A stretch of DNA of 64,000 nucleotides from Kitasatospora xanthocidica (GTDB taxonomy: Bacteria > Actinomycetota > Actinomycetes > Streptomycetales > Streptomycetaceae), in the NCBI RefSeq assembly GCF_014656195.1, contig NZ_BNBY01000006.1:393715-457714 (forward strand). The letters are read 5' to 3'. The notes beneath the pieces were generated by a model. The model was not told where the DNA came from. It worked only from the letters and a program-made list of their open reading frames with translations, and did no database searches. Positions within the stretch are counted from its first letter, which is position 1, and each line of letters opens with the position of its first letter. This document shows positions 35,659 to 44,023 of this stretch, piece after piece. Made by a program: the position numbers and the translations under genes.

Positions 35659-36528
35659 ATGACCGCCATCGACGAGACCGGCAGCGTCGGCCCCTCCGCC
35701 CGACTGCTCCAGCTGTTCGAGGGGCACCGGCTGACGCCGACCCAGCGCCGGATCGCCCACTCGCTGGTGCGGCACGCCACCGAGGCGCCGTTCCTGTCCA
35801 GTGTCGAGGTCGCCGAACTCGCCGGCGTCAGCCAGCCCTCCGTCACCCGCTTCGCGGTCGCGCTCGGGTACGACGGCTACCCGGCGCTGCGCAAGCAGCT
35901 GCGCGAGCTCGGGGGCGGGGAACCCGCCGCGCCGGAGAGCCCGGACGACGCCGTGCGCAACGAGCACCAGCAGGCCGTGCTCGCCGAGATCGCCCACCTG
36001 CGCCACCTCGCCGAACTGCTCGCCGACCCGGAGCCGATCATCCGGGCCGCCCGGCTGCTCGCCGCCTCCCGCCCGCTGCCGGTGCTCGGCCTGCGGGCCG
36101 CCTCGGCGCAGGCGCGCGGCTTCGCGTACTTCGCCGCCAAGGTGCACCCGGACATCCGGCTGCTGGACGAGGGCGGCAGCATGCTCGCCGACCGGCTGGA
36201 ACAGGCCACCGCGGCCGGCGCCAGCGCACTGCTCTGCTTCGCCCTGCCGCGCTACCCGCGCGAGCTGATGGACGCTCTGGCGGTGGCCCGGGAGTGCGGG
36301 CTGACGGTGCTCACCGTCGCGGACAGCGCCTTCGCCCCGGTCGCCAAGCTGTCCGACCTGATGCTGCCGGCCGCCGTCGGCACCGGCCTGGTCTTCGACA
36401 CCGCCTGCGCGCCGATGATGCTCGGCCGGGTGCTGCTGCAGGCCATGTGCGACGAACTCCCGGGCGCCGAGGCGCGCCTGGAGGCGATCGAGCAGTCGGC
36501 GACGGCACGCGGGCTCTTCTTGGAATAA
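35659..36528 (+). CDS. MurR/RpiR-family transcriptional regulator
   Basis: 289 residues. The N-terminal RpiR HTH (FLSSVEVAELAGVSQPSVTRFAVALGY) precedes a SIS domain (~115-250) with VLGLRAASAQARGFAYFAA and LLCFALPRYPREL. RpiR proteins usually sense phosphosugars. Here the gene lies between hutH and hutU, so it may control histidine utilisation, which is an inference from position. ATG 35659 has a clear GGAGG. Six GACGTC sites lie upstream and a 16-bp tandem repeat covers its stop codon. Confidence 0.88.
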   Translation: MTAIDETGSVGPSARLLQLFEGHRLTPTQRRIAHSLVRHATEAPFLSSVEVAELAGVSQPSVTRFAVALGYDGYPALRKQLRELGGGEPAAPESPDDAVRNEHQQAVLAEIAHLRHLAELLADPEPIIRAARLLAASRPLPVLGLRAASAQARGFAYFAAKVHPDIRLLDEGGSMLADRLEQATAAGASALLCFALPRYPRELMDALAVARECGLTVLTVADSAFAPVAKLSDLMLPAAVGTGLVFDTACAPMMLGRVLLQAMCDELPGAEARLEAIEQSATARGLFLE

Positions 36529-36585
36529 GCACAGCCTGGAATAAGCGCGGGCCGGAATAGGCGCAGCCAGGAACAAGCACAGGCC
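36522..36585. repeat. Four-copy 16-bp tandem repeat
   Basis: Four units of exactly 16 bp with consensus GGAATAAGCRCAGSCY. Unit 1 contains the TAA stop of the RpiR gene. Likely a slipped-strand expansion of the gene end. Confidence 0.75.
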
Positions 36586-36649
36586 GGAGCGGCGGCGGGA
36601 GAGTAGTCGTCACGAACCCGGGCATCCCCTACTGCAGGGGGTGCCGCCC

Positions 36650-36967
36650 ATGCGCGTGATCCACGAGATGAAGTTCGTCGCCCGCCTCTCCTCGGGCGCC
36701 GACGAATGGTCCTGCCCCGCCTGCGGACGCCGCGTCACCCTGCGGCGGCTGCCCGAACCCGAACTGACCGTCCTCGATCCGGGCGACGAGTCCGCCGTCC
36801 ACGTCGGCGTCATCGAACCCGACGCCGCCGCCGTGGCGGCCGAGAAGTACGGCCTCGGCCCCGTCCAGAACGTCCCCCGCCCGCCGTCCCCGCCCGCCCC
36901 GGACGCCGCCGACCGCCGCTGGCTGGCCGAGATCGGCATCGACTGGGACGGCGGCGCGGCGGCCTGA
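36650..36967 (+). CDS. Small zinc-ribbon-like hypothetical protein
   Basis: 105 residues. The N-terminal MRVIHEMKFVARLSSG and the CxxC knuckle WSCPACGRRVTLR are followed by an acidic stretch and a C-terminal ADRRWLAEIGIDWDGG. Only one CxxC is present. ATG 36650 follows an AGGGGG; GTG 36641 would add three residues. Function unknown. Upstream of hutU with 172 bp between. Confidence 0.7.
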   Translation: MRVIHEMKFVARLSSGADEWSCPACGRRVTLRRLPEPELTVLDPGDESAVHVGVIEPDAAAVAAEKYGLGPVQNVPRPPSPPAPDAADRRWLAEIGIDWDGGAAA

Positions 36968-37139
36968 GCCCTGCCCGCACCGCCCGTACGGCACTGCCGG
37001 ACGGGCGCTTCGGCGTGCCTGGGGGCCGGTGGGGCTCCCGGCTGATCGGATTGTTCCGGGGTCTGGTCGAAACCCAGCTGTTTAGTTATATTCAGTCGAA
37101 GAGAACATGAATGAATCCATCCGCAGAGAGGCCGGGACC

Positions 37140-38810
37140 ATGGTGCAGCAGCAGACGAGCGGACCGCGTGAGGTGCGCGCCGCGCGGGGGACGGGGCTCA
37201 CGACGCAGGGGTGGCAGCAGGAGGCCGCCCTGCGGATGCTGATGAACAACCTCGACCCCGAGGTGGCGGAGCACCCGTCGAAGCTGGTCGTCTACGGCGG
37301 CACCGGCAAGGCCGCCCGGGACTGGCGCTCCTTCGACGCGATGGTGAAGACGCTGCAGGGCCTGAAGCAGGACGAGACCATGCTGGTCCAGTCCGGCCGC
37401 CCGGTCGGCGTGATGCAGACCCACGAGTGGGCGCCGCGCGTGCTGATCGCCAACTCCAACCTGGTCGGCGACTGGGCCAACTGGGAGGAGTTCCGCCGCC
37501 TGGAGAGCCTCGGGCTCACCATGTACGGCCAGATGACCGCCGGCTCCTGGATCTACATCGGCACCCAGGGCATCCTCCAGGGCACCTACGAGACCTTCGC
37601 GGCCGTCGCCAACAAGCGGTTCAACGGCACGCTGGAGGGCACCATCACCCTCACCGCGGGCCTCGGCGGCATGGGCGGGGCCCAGCCGCTGGCCGTCACC
37701 ATGAACGGCGGCGTGGCGATCTGTATCGACTGCGACCCGTCCCGCATCTCCCGCCGGATCGAGCACCGCTACCTCGACGTCGAGGCCAAGAACCTCGACC
37801 ACGCCCTGCAGCTGGCCACCGAGGCCCGCGACAAGAAGCAGCCGCTCTCCATCGGCCTGCTGGGCAACGCCGCCGAGCTCTTCCCGCAGCTGCTCGCGAT
37901 GGACGCGCCGATCGACATCGTCACCGACCAGACCAGCGCCCACGACCCGCTGAGCTACCTGCCGGTCGGCGTCTCCTTCGACGACATGGCGACCTACGCG
38001 GCCGAGAAGCCCGCCGAGTTCACCCAGCGCTCGCGCGAGTCGATGGCCCGGCACGTCGAGGCGATGGTCGGCTTCCAGGACCGCGGCGCCGAGGTCTTCG
38101 ACTACGGCAACTCGATCCGCGGCGAGGCCCAGCTGGCCGGCTACGACCGCGCCTTCGCCTTCCCCGGCTTCGTCCCCGCGTACATCCGCCCGCTGTTCTG
38201 CGAGGGCAAGGGCCCGTTCCGCTGGGCCGCGCTGTCCGGTGACCCGCAGGACATCGCCAAGACCGACAAGGCCGTCCTCGACCTGTTCCCGGAGAACGAG
38301 TCGCTGCACCGCTGGATCAAGATGGCCCAGGAGAAGGTGCACTTCCAGGGCCTCCCGGCGCGCATCTGCTGGCTCGGCTACGGCGAGCGCGACAAGGCCG
38401 GCGAGCGCTTCAACGACATGGTCGCCTCGGGCGAGCTGGCCGCGCCGATCGTCATCGGCCGTGACCACCTGGACTGCGGCTCGGTCGCCTCCCCGTACCG
38501 GGAGACCGAGGCGATGCTGGACGGCTCGGACGCGATCGCCGACTGGCCGCTGCTCAACGCCATGGTCAACGTGGCCTCCGGCGCCTCCTGGGTCTCCATC
38601 CACCACGGCGGCGGCGTCGGCATCGGCCGCTCGATCCACGCCGGCCAGGTCACTGTCGCCGACGGCACCGCGCTGGCCGGGGAGAAGATCCGCCGGGTGC
38701 TCACCAACGACCCGGGCATGGGCGTCATCCGGCACGTGGACGCCGGCTACGACCGCGCCGACGAGGTCGCCGCCGAGCGCGGGGTCCGCATCCCGATGGG
38801 TGAGCTGTGA
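37140..38810 (+). CDS. hutU: Urocanate hydratase
   Basis: About 556 residues. It converts urocanate to 4-imidazolone-5-propionate using tightly bound NAD+. Family blocks [79 protein letters not shown] and [18 protein letters not shown] are intact. ATG 37140 is preferred for its GAGAGG site and because the conserved part starts [15 protein letters not shown] 37107, near an AT-rich TAGTTATATT promoter-like stretch (37083-37092), is an alternative. First gene of hutU-M20-hutF-hutI. Confidence 0.95.
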   Translation: MVQQQTSGPREVRAARGTGLTTQGWQQEAALRMLMNNLDPEVAEHPSKLVVYGGTGKAARDWRSFDAMVKTLQGLKQDETMLVQSGRPVGVMQTHEWAPRVLIANSNLVGDWANWEEFRRLESLGLTMYGQMTAGSWIYIGTQGILQGTYETFAAVANKRFNGTLEGTITLTAGLGGMGGAQPLAVTMNGGVAICIDCDPSRISRRIEHRYLDVEAKNLDHALQLATEARDKKQPLSIGLLGNAAELFPQLLAMDAPIDIVTDQTSAHDPLSYLPVGVSFDDMATYAAEKPAEFTQRSRESMARHVEAMVGFQDRGAEVFDYGNSIRGEAQLAGYDRAFAFPGFVPAYIRPLFCEGKGPFRWAALSGDPQDIAKTDKAVLDLFPENESLHRWIKMAQEKVHFQGLPARICWLGYGERDKAGERFNDMVASGELAAPIVIGRDHLDCGSVASPYRETEAMLDGSDAIADWPLLNAMVNVASGASWVSIHHGGGVGIGRSIHAGQVTVADGTALAGEKIRRVLTNDPGMGVIRHVDAGYDRADEVAAERGVRIPMGEL

Positions 38811-38812
38811 AC

Positions 38813-38875
38813 GAGCGCAGCGAGCGAACCAATCGGAGGGGCGACTCGCGGAACGCGGTTGCCGAGCGCAGCGAG
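38813..38875. repeat. Paired GAGCGCAGCGAG motif in hut operon spacer
   Basis: GAGCGCAGCGAG at 38813-38824 and 38864-38875, 51 bp apart, in the 73-bp gap between hutU and the M20 gene. A repetitive intergenic motif I believe is common in actinobacterial genomes. Confidence 0.45.
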
Positions 38876-38883
38876 GCGGGCGC

Positions 38884-40086
38884 GTGACGGCTTCGTTCGA
38901 AGAGATGTGGGCGGAGCTGCTCCCCGTGGGCCGCTCCGCCTCCTCCGGCGGCTACCGCCGCTTCGCCTGGAACTCCGCCGACGCCGAGTGCCGCGCCTGG
39001 TTCGAGCAGCAGGCCCGCGACCGCGGCCTGGCGTACGAGCTGGACCGCAACGGCAACCAGTGGGCCTGGCTGGGCGACCCGCAGGCCGGCGGGGCCGTCG
39101 TCACCGGCTCGCACCTGGACTCGGTGCCGGACGGCGGCGCCTTCGACGGCCCGCTCGGGGTGGTCTCCTCCTTCGCCGCGCTGGACGAACTCCGCGCCCG
39201 GGGAGCCGAGTTCACCCGGCCGCTGGCGATCGTCAACTTCGGTGACGAGGAGGGCGCCCGGTTCGGCGTGGCCTGCATCGGCTCCCGGCTCACCGCCGGT
39301 GTGCTCTCGCCCGAGGCCGCGTACGAGCTGCGCGACGCCGGCGGCGTCCGGCTGCCCGACGCGATGGAGAAGGCCGGCTACGACCCGACCGGGATCGGCG
39401 CGGACGACGACCGGCTGGCCCGGATCGGCGCCTTCGTCGAACTCCACGTCGAGCAGGGCCGCTACCTCGCCGAGGGGCAGCCGGTCGGCGTGGCCGGGGC
39501 GATCTGGCCGCACGGCCGCTGGCGGTTCGACTTCCACGGTGAGGCCAACCACGCCGGCACCACCCGGATCGAGGACCGCCGGGACCCGATGCTGACCTAC
39601 GCCAACACCGTGCTCGCCGCCCGCAAGAAGGCGAAGCAGGCGGGCGCGCTGGCCACCTTCGGCAAGGTCGCGGTCGAGCCCAACGGCACCAACGCCATCG
39701 CCTCGCTGGTGCGCGGCTGGCTGGACTCCCGGGCGGCCGACGAGCGCACCCTGACCGCGCTGGTCGCCGAGATCGAGCAGGCCGCGGCCGAGCGCGGTGA
39801 GCGCGACGGCGTCCGGGTCGAGCTGGTCCGCGAGTCCTACACCCCGGTGGTGGACTTCGACGGCCCGCTGCGCGACCGGCTCGCCAAGCTGCTGGACGCC
39901 CCGGTGCTGCCCACCGGCGCGGGACACGACGCCGGGATCCTGGCGTCCGCCATCCCGACGGCCATGCTGTTCGTGCGCAACCCCACCGGTGTCTCGCACT
40001 CCCCGGCCGAACACGCCGAGGTGGCCGACTGCCTGGCCGGGGTGACCGCCCTCGCCGACGTACTGGAGGACCTGGCGTGTCAGTGA
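38884..40086 (+). CDS. M20-family amidohydrolase (allantoate amidohydrolase/N-carbamoylase type), probable N-formylglutamate hydrolase
   Basis: 400 residues of the M20/hydantoinase-carbamoylase family. Binuclear metal ligands are visible in GSHLDSVPDGGAFDG, FGDEEGARFGVACIGS, FVELHVEQG and the C-terminal HSPAEHAEVADC; the dimerisation domain contains GEANHAGTTRIEDR. Pipelines would name it allantoate amidohydrolase. It lies between hutU and hutF, overlapping hutF by 10 bp, and no HutG is present. The pathway step it could fill is hydrolysis of N-formylglutamate to glutamate and formate (inference). GTG 38884 with GAGGCGGG upstream. Confidence 0.85.
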   Translation: MTASFEEMWAELLPVGRSASSGGYRRFAWNSADAECRAWFEQQARDRGLAYELDRNGNQWAWLGDPQAGGAVVTGSHLDSVPDGGAFDGPLGVVSSFAALDELRARGAEFTRPLAIVNFGDEEGARFGVACIGSRLTAGVLSPEAAYELRDAGGVRLPDAMEKAGYDPTGIGADDDRLARIGAFVELHVEQGRYLAEGQPVGVAGAIWPHGRWRFDFHGEANHAGTTRIEDRRDPMLTYANTVLAARKKAKQAGALATFGKVAVEPNGTNAIASLVRGWLDSRAADERTLTALVAEIEQAAAERGERDGVRVELVRESYTPVVDFDGPLRDRLAKLLDAPVLPTGAGHDAGILASAIPTAMLFVRNPTGVSHSPAEHAEVADCLAGVTALADVLEDLACQ

Positions 40087-41444
40087 CCGCAGCGACCGCA
40101 GTGAGCTACTGGGCGCAGTACGCCTGGCTGCCGCACCCCAACGGTCCGGTGGTCGAGCGGGACGTGCTGATCGCCACCGGCCCGGGCGGGCTGATCACCG
40201 CGGTGACGCCGGACAGCGGGCCCTGCCCGTCCGGCGCCGTCCGCCTCGACGGGCTGCTGCTGCCCGGCCAGGCGAACGCCCACTCGCACGCCTTCCACCG
40301 GGCGCTGCGCGGGCACGTGCAGGTCGGCTCCGGCACCTTCTGGACCTGGCGCGACACCATGTACCGGTTCGCCGGGGCGCTCGACCCGGACACCTACCTG
40401 GAGCTCGCCACCGCCGTCTACGCCGAGATGGCGCTGGCCGGGATCACCGCCGTCGGCGAGTTCCACTACCTGCACCACGCGCCCGGCGGGGCCCGCTACG
40501 ACGACCCGAACGCGATGGGCGAGGCGCTGATCGAGGCCGCCGCCCGGGCCGGCATCCGGATCACCCTGCTGGACACCTGCTACCTGTCGGCCGGCTTCGG
40601 CGCCGAGCCGACCAAGCCGCAGCAGCGGTTCAGCGACGGCGACGCGCAGGCCTGGGCCGAGCGGGCGGACGCGCTGAAGCCGCGCGAGCACGCCCGGATC
40701 GGCGCCGCCATCCACTCCGTCCGGGCCGTCCCGGCGGAGCAGCTGGCCACCGTGGCGCACTGGACGGCGATGCGCCAAGCGCCGCTGCACGTCCACCTGT
40801 CCGAGCAGACCGCCGAGAACGACGCCTGCCTCGCCGCGCACGGCGTCACCCCGACCCGGCTGCTCGCCGACCACGGCGCGCTCGGCCCGCGCACCTCGGT
40901 CGTGCACGCCACCCACCTCACCGACGAGGACGTCCGGCTCCTCACCGACTCCTCCACGACCGTCTGCATGTGCCCCACCACCGAACGGGACCTCGCGGAC
41001 GGCATCGGCCCGGCCCGCCGACTCGCCTCGGGGGGCAGCCCGATCACCCTGGGCAGCGACAGCCACGCGGTCATCGACCCGTTCGAGGAGGCCCGGGCGC
41101 TGGAGCTGGACGAGCGGCTGCGCACCCGCACCCGCGGGCACTGGACAGCGAACGCGCTGCTGCGGGCCGGCACCGAGGACGGGCACGCCTCGCTCGGCTG
41201 GCCGGAGGCCGGCCGGATCGAGGCCGGGGCGCTCGCCGACTTCACGGTCATCGCGCTGGACTCGGTGCGTACGGCCGGGCCGCCGCCCCGGCTCGGCGCC
41301 GAGATCGCCGTCTTCGCGGCCTCGGCGGCGGACGTGCGGCACCTGGTGGTCGGCGGTCGGCACGTCGTCCGGGACGGTGTGCACCAGCTGGTGGCCGACG
41401 TGCCGGGCGCGCTGCGGTCCGCCATCGGCGCGCTGAGCTGCTGA
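40077..41444 (+). CDS. hutF: Formimidoylglutamate deiminase
   Basis: 455 residues of the amidohydrolase superfamily. Metal ligands are in NAHSHAFHR, HVHLSEQTAEND, HATHLTDED and GSDSHAVID. HutF removes ammonia from N-formimidoyl-L-glutamate to give N-formyl-L-glutamate, choosing the HutF branch of histidine degradation over HutG/HutE routes. GTG 40077 lies within the end of the M20 gene, so translation is coupled. It is followed by hutI after 34 bp. Confidence 0.92.
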   Translation: MSVTAATAVSYWAQYAWLPHPNGPVVERDVLIATGPGGLITAVTPDSGPCPSGAVRLDGLLLPGQANAHSHAFHRALRGHVQVGSGTFWTWRDTMYRFAGALDPDTYLELATAVYAEMALAGITAVGEFHYLHHAPGGARYDDPNAMGEALIEAAARAGIRITLLDTCYLSAGFGAEPTKPQQRFSDGDAQAWAERADALKPREHARIGAAIHSVRAVPAEQLATVAHWTAMRQAPLHVHLSEQTAENDACLAAHGVTPTRLLADHGALGPRTSVVHATHLTDEDVRLLTDSSTTVCMCPTTERDLADGIGPARRLASGGSPITLGSDSHAVIDPFEEARALELDERLRTRTRGHWTANALLRAGTEDGHASLGWPEAGRIEAGALADFTVIALDSVRTAGPPPRLGAEIAVFAASAADVRHLVVGGRHVVRDGVHQLVADVPGALRSAIGALSC

Positions 41445-41478
41445 TTCCCTTGTCTGACTCCCTTCGGAAGGCGTTGTC

Positions 41479-42654
41479 TTGAGCACCAGGACCACCTTGA
41501 TCACGGGCATCGGCAGCCTGGTCACCAACGACCCCGGTCAGGGCACCGGGCCGCTCGGCCTGCTGGCCGACGCGGCCGTGGTGGTCGAGGGCGACACCGT
41601 CGCCTGGGTCGGCCCGGCCGCGCAGGCCCCGGCCGCCGACGAGCGCTTCGACGCCGAGGGTCGGGCCCTGCTGCCCGGCTTCGTCGACTCGCACGCCCAC
41701 CTGGTGTTCGCGGGGGACCGTACGGCCGAGTTCAACGCCCGGATGTCCGGGCAGGCGTACACGGCGGGCGGTATCCGCACGACGGTGGCGGCCACCCGGG
41801 CGGCTTCGGACGCCGAGCTGGAGGCCAGGCTGGCCGGGTTCGTCCGGGAGGCGCTGCGGCAGGGCACCACCACCATCGAGTGCAAGTCCGGCTACGGGCT
41901 GACCGTCGAGGACGAGGCCCGGGCGCTGCGGATCGCGGCCAAGTACACCCCGGAGACGACGTACCTGGGCGCCCACGTGGTCGCCCCGGAGTACGCCGAG
42001 GACCCGGCGGGGTACGTCGACCTGGTCACCGGCGAGATGCTCGACGCCTGTGCCCCGCACGCCCGCTGGGTGGACGTGTTCTGCGAGAAGGGCGCGTTCG
42101 ACGGCGACCAGGCGCGGGCCGTCCTCACTGCGGGGATCGAGAAGGGCCTCACGCCGCGGGTGCACGCCAACCAGCTCACGTACGGGCCGGGCGTGCAGCT
42201 CGCGGTGGAGCTGGGGGCCGCCTCGGCGGACCACTGCACCCACCTGACGGACGAGGACGTGGCGGCGCTGGCGGGATCGGCGACGGTCGCGACCCTGCTG
42301 CCGGGGGCGGAGTTCTCCACCCGGGCCGAGTACCCGAGCGGGCGGCGGCTGCTGGACGCGGGCGCCGTGGTGGCGCTCTCGACGGACTGCAACCCGGGCT
42401 CCAGCTTCACCAGTTCGATGGCGTTCTGCATCGCCGTGGCGGTGCGGGAGATGGGCATGACCCCGGACGAGGCCGTCTGGGCGGCCACGGCCGGCGGCGC
42501 CCACGCCCTGCGGCGCACGGACGTCGGGTCGGTCGCGGTCGGCTCCCGGGCGGACCTGCTGCTGCTCGACGCCCCCTCGCACGTCCACCTGGCCTACCGC
42601 CCGGGCGTCCCCCTGACGGCCGCGGTCTGGCGCGCGGGCGTCCGCGAGGTCTGA
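41479..42654 (+). CDS. hutI: Imidazolonepropionase
   Basis: 391 residues. It hydrolyses 4-imidazolone-5-propionate to N-formimidoyl-L-glutamate. Metal and substrate motifs: [47 protein letters not shown] and STDCNPGSS. The start is a TTG (41479, reading STRTTLITG), supported by GGAAGG 7 bp upstream; there is no nearby ATG or GTG in frame. Last gene of the hut operon, followed by a strong terminator. Confidence 0.93.
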   Translation: MSTRTTLITGIGSLVTNDPGQGTGPLGLLADAAVVVEGDTVAWVGPAAQAPAADERFDAEGRALLPGFVDSHAHLVFAGDRTAEFNARMSGQAYTAGGIRTTVAATRAASDAELEARLAGFVREALRQGTTTIECKSGYGLTVEDEARALRIAAKYTPETTYLGAHVVAPEYAEDPAGYVDLVTGEMLDACAPHARWVDVFCEKGAFDGDQARAVLTAGIEKGLTPRVHANQLTYGPGVQLAVELGAASADHCTHLTDEDVAALAGSATVATLLPGAEFSTRAEYPSGRRLLDAGAVVALSTDCNPGSSFTSSMAFCIAVAVREMGMTPDEAVWAATAGGAHALRRTDVGSVAVGSRADLLLLDAPSHVHLAYRPGVPLTAAVWRAGVREV

Positions 42655-42672
42655 GTCCGCGACCATGGTCAC

Positions 42673-42710
42673 GAGCGGCCCGCTCCCTGCGCGCAGGGAG
42701 CGGGCCGCTC
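42673..42710 (+). terminator. Terminator of the hut operon
   Basis: Perfect 18-bp arms GAGCGGCCCGCTCCCTGC with a 2-nt centre, 18 bp after the hutI stop. It also ends the convergent 66-aa gene. Confidence 0.85.
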
Positions 42711-42721
42711 CGGTGCGTCCG

Positions 42722-42922
42722 TCAGCCGAAGGGCAGGACCTGGGTGCTGCCACCGGCCAGGATGTGCTGATAATCGCTCCCGCCGTTGAGCTGGCGGTAG
42801 TTGAGCACCGGATCACCGGCTCGCACGAGGGCGGTCGCACAGCCGAGGCACCAGGGCTTCGGCGGCTGTGCGTCGAGGTCCTCGATCACCGCAGGAGCGG
42901 AGCACTGCGTGCAGGCCGCCAT
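42722..42922 (-). CDS. Small zinc-ribbon protein, 66 aa
   Basis: MAACTQCSAPAVIEDLD carries one CxxC and PWCLGCATAL a second, giving a four-cysteine zinc ribbon, followed by VRAGDPVLNYRQL. ATG 42922 has GGGGAGGA upstream. No known function. First identifiable gene of the accessory island. Confidence 0.65.
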   Translation of the reverse strand: MAACTQCSAPAVIEDLDAQPPKPWCLGCATALVRAGDPVLNYRQLNGGSDYQHILAGGSTQVLPFG

Positions 42923-42938
42923 CGGGTCCTCCCCGGGG

Positions 42939-43058
42939 TCAGGCCCAGGTGGAGCCGCAAGCGGTGCAGCCCCATCGGCCGTCGATCGTCTGGTAGGTGG
43001 CGCCCGATCCACAGACCGGGCAGGCGCGGGCGCTGGGCTGGTCGGCCAGCTTCAGCAG
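42939..43058 (-). pseudogene. Second zinc-ribbon frame without a standard start codon
   Basis: The open frame ends at the TGA 42939-42941 and encodes ...LLKLADQPSARACPVCG, then SGATYQTIDGRW and GCTACGSTWA, a neat CxxC...CxxC ribbon. Going upstream it meets an in-frame TAG at 43098-43100 with no ATG, GTG or TTG in between. It is either a decayed gene that lost its start or uses a non-standard codon such as CTG (43058) or ATC. It lies 16 bp upstream of the 66-aa ribbon gene on the same strand. Confidence 0.45.
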
Positions 43059-43153
43059 CGTACTGGGAGACGTGGCGACCCTGCTGATGACCGCCGCCTA
43101 CACGGCGGCATGTCCTGACGCCCCAAGACGGGCCGACTGCTTCTCGTCGCCCC

Positions 43154-43187
43154 GTTGCCCCGTCGAGCCGGTGCTCGACGGGGCAAC
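43154..43187. terminator. Hairpin terminator
   Basis: Perfect 15-bp arms GTTGCCCCGTCGAGC with a 4-nt loop. Confidence 0.7.
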
Positions 43188-43194
43188 GTGCTGC

Positions 43195-43248
43195 TCAGGG
43201 GCTGGTGGTGAGGTGGTCGAACTCGCCGGCCTTGGCGCCCCGGAGGAG
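43195..43248 (-). pseudogene. 3' remnant of a DUF397 gene
   Basis: The minus strand reads LLRGAKAGEFDHLTTSP then stop, nearly the same as the C terminus LQGAKVGEFDHLVTNP of the intact DUF397 gene at 43823. Upstream the frame is lost where the VOC gene stop begins (43251). A truncated duplicate left by recombination or by insertion of the VOC gene. Confidence 0.7.
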
Positions 43249-43250
43249 AA

Positions 43251-43682
43251 TCAGGCGAGGCAGAACTCGTTGCCCTCGATGTCCTGCATCGTGATGCACG
43301 ACTCGTTGACGCCGTCGGCGCGCTGCGTCAGCACGTGCTTCGCACCGAGCGCCATCAGCCGCGCGCATTCGGCCTCAAGCGTGGCCAGGCGCTCCTCACC
43401 CACGAGCCCGGTGCCGGCCCGAACATCGAGATGCACCCGGTTCTTGACGACCTTGCCCTCGGGAACCCGCTGGAACAGCAGGCGCGGGGCCACACCGGAG
43501 GGATCGGTGCACGCGAAGTAGACCGCATCCTCGGGCGGCAGCGAGCGGTAGCACTCCTCCCACGTGGCAAAGCCCTCCGGGACAGTCGGCAGGACGTACC
43601 CCAGCACCTCGCACCAGAAGGCGGCGAGGCGAACAGGGTCCGCGCAGTCGAAGGTCACTTGGAACTGTCTGATCGTTGACAT
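43251..43682 (-). CDS. VOC (glyoxalase-like) family protein
   Basis: 143 residues with two beta-alpha-beta-beta-beta halves of the vicinal oxygen chelate fold: FQVTFDCADPVRLAAFWCEV and NRVHLDVRAG...CITMQDIEGNEFCLA, where the final Glu is a typical metal ligand. VOC proteins include dioxygenases and resistance proteins; the substrate is unknown. Start ATG 43682. It is inserted between a DUF397 remnant and the intact DUF397/XRE pair. Confidence 0.8.
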   Translation of the reverse strand: MSTIRQFQVTFDCADPVRLAAFWCEVLGYVLPTVPEGFATWEECYRSLPPEDAVYFACTDPSGVAPRLLFQRVPEGKVVKNRVHLDVRAGTGLVGEERLATLEAECARLMALGAKHVLTQRADGVNESCITMQDIEGNEFCLA

Positions 43683-43777
43683 CGGCGCACGATAACAGGG
43701 GCCCTGCTCATCTTCCCAGGTCGGGAGGCCCGCACGTGGTCGGGAGGAGGCGCCTGCCACCCGTTAGCACTTAGCCA

Positions 43778-43812
43778 CCGGCGGCCTCTTGCGGGGCGCA
43801 AGAGGCCGCCGG
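43778..43812 (-). terminator. Terminator of the XRE-DUF397 operon
   Basis: Perfect 15-bp arms CCGGCGGCCTCTTGC with a 5-nt loop, 11 bp beyond the DUF397 stop. Confidence 0.8.
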
Positions 43813-43822
43813 AACGATTCGC

Positions 43823-44023
43823 TCAGGGGTTGGTGACGAGGTGGTCGAACTCGCCGACCTTGGCACCCTGGAGGAAGGCGGCGAACCTGAGGCGGGTGGT
43901 CCGGACTATGACGTCCGCGTCGTCGGACTCCCGGAGTTCGACCACCTCTTCACGTGCGCGCACCTCAACGCAGTTGTTGTTCGCCTCGCTGAAACTGGAC
44001 TTCTGCCACTCGGTGCTATTCAT
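43823..44023 (-). CDS. DUF397 domain protein
   Basis: 66 residues. WQKSSFSEANNNCVEV, VVELRESDD and FAAFLQGAKVGEFD are the DUF397 signature. DUF397 proteins pair with an XRE/DUF5753 regulator, act as small partners in streptomycete developmental or antibiotic control (WhiJ/BldB-type systems), and are often antagonists of it. ATG 44023 overlaps the end of the XRE gene by 8 bp. Confidence 0.9.
   Translation of the reverse strand: MNSTEWQKSSFSEANNNCVEVRAREEVVELRESDDADVIVRTTRLRFAAFLQGAKVGEFDHLVTNP

Noticed and set aside
37107..37139. Upstream ATG for hutU
   Set aside because: Weaker ribosome site and outside the conserved N terminus; kept only as an alternative.
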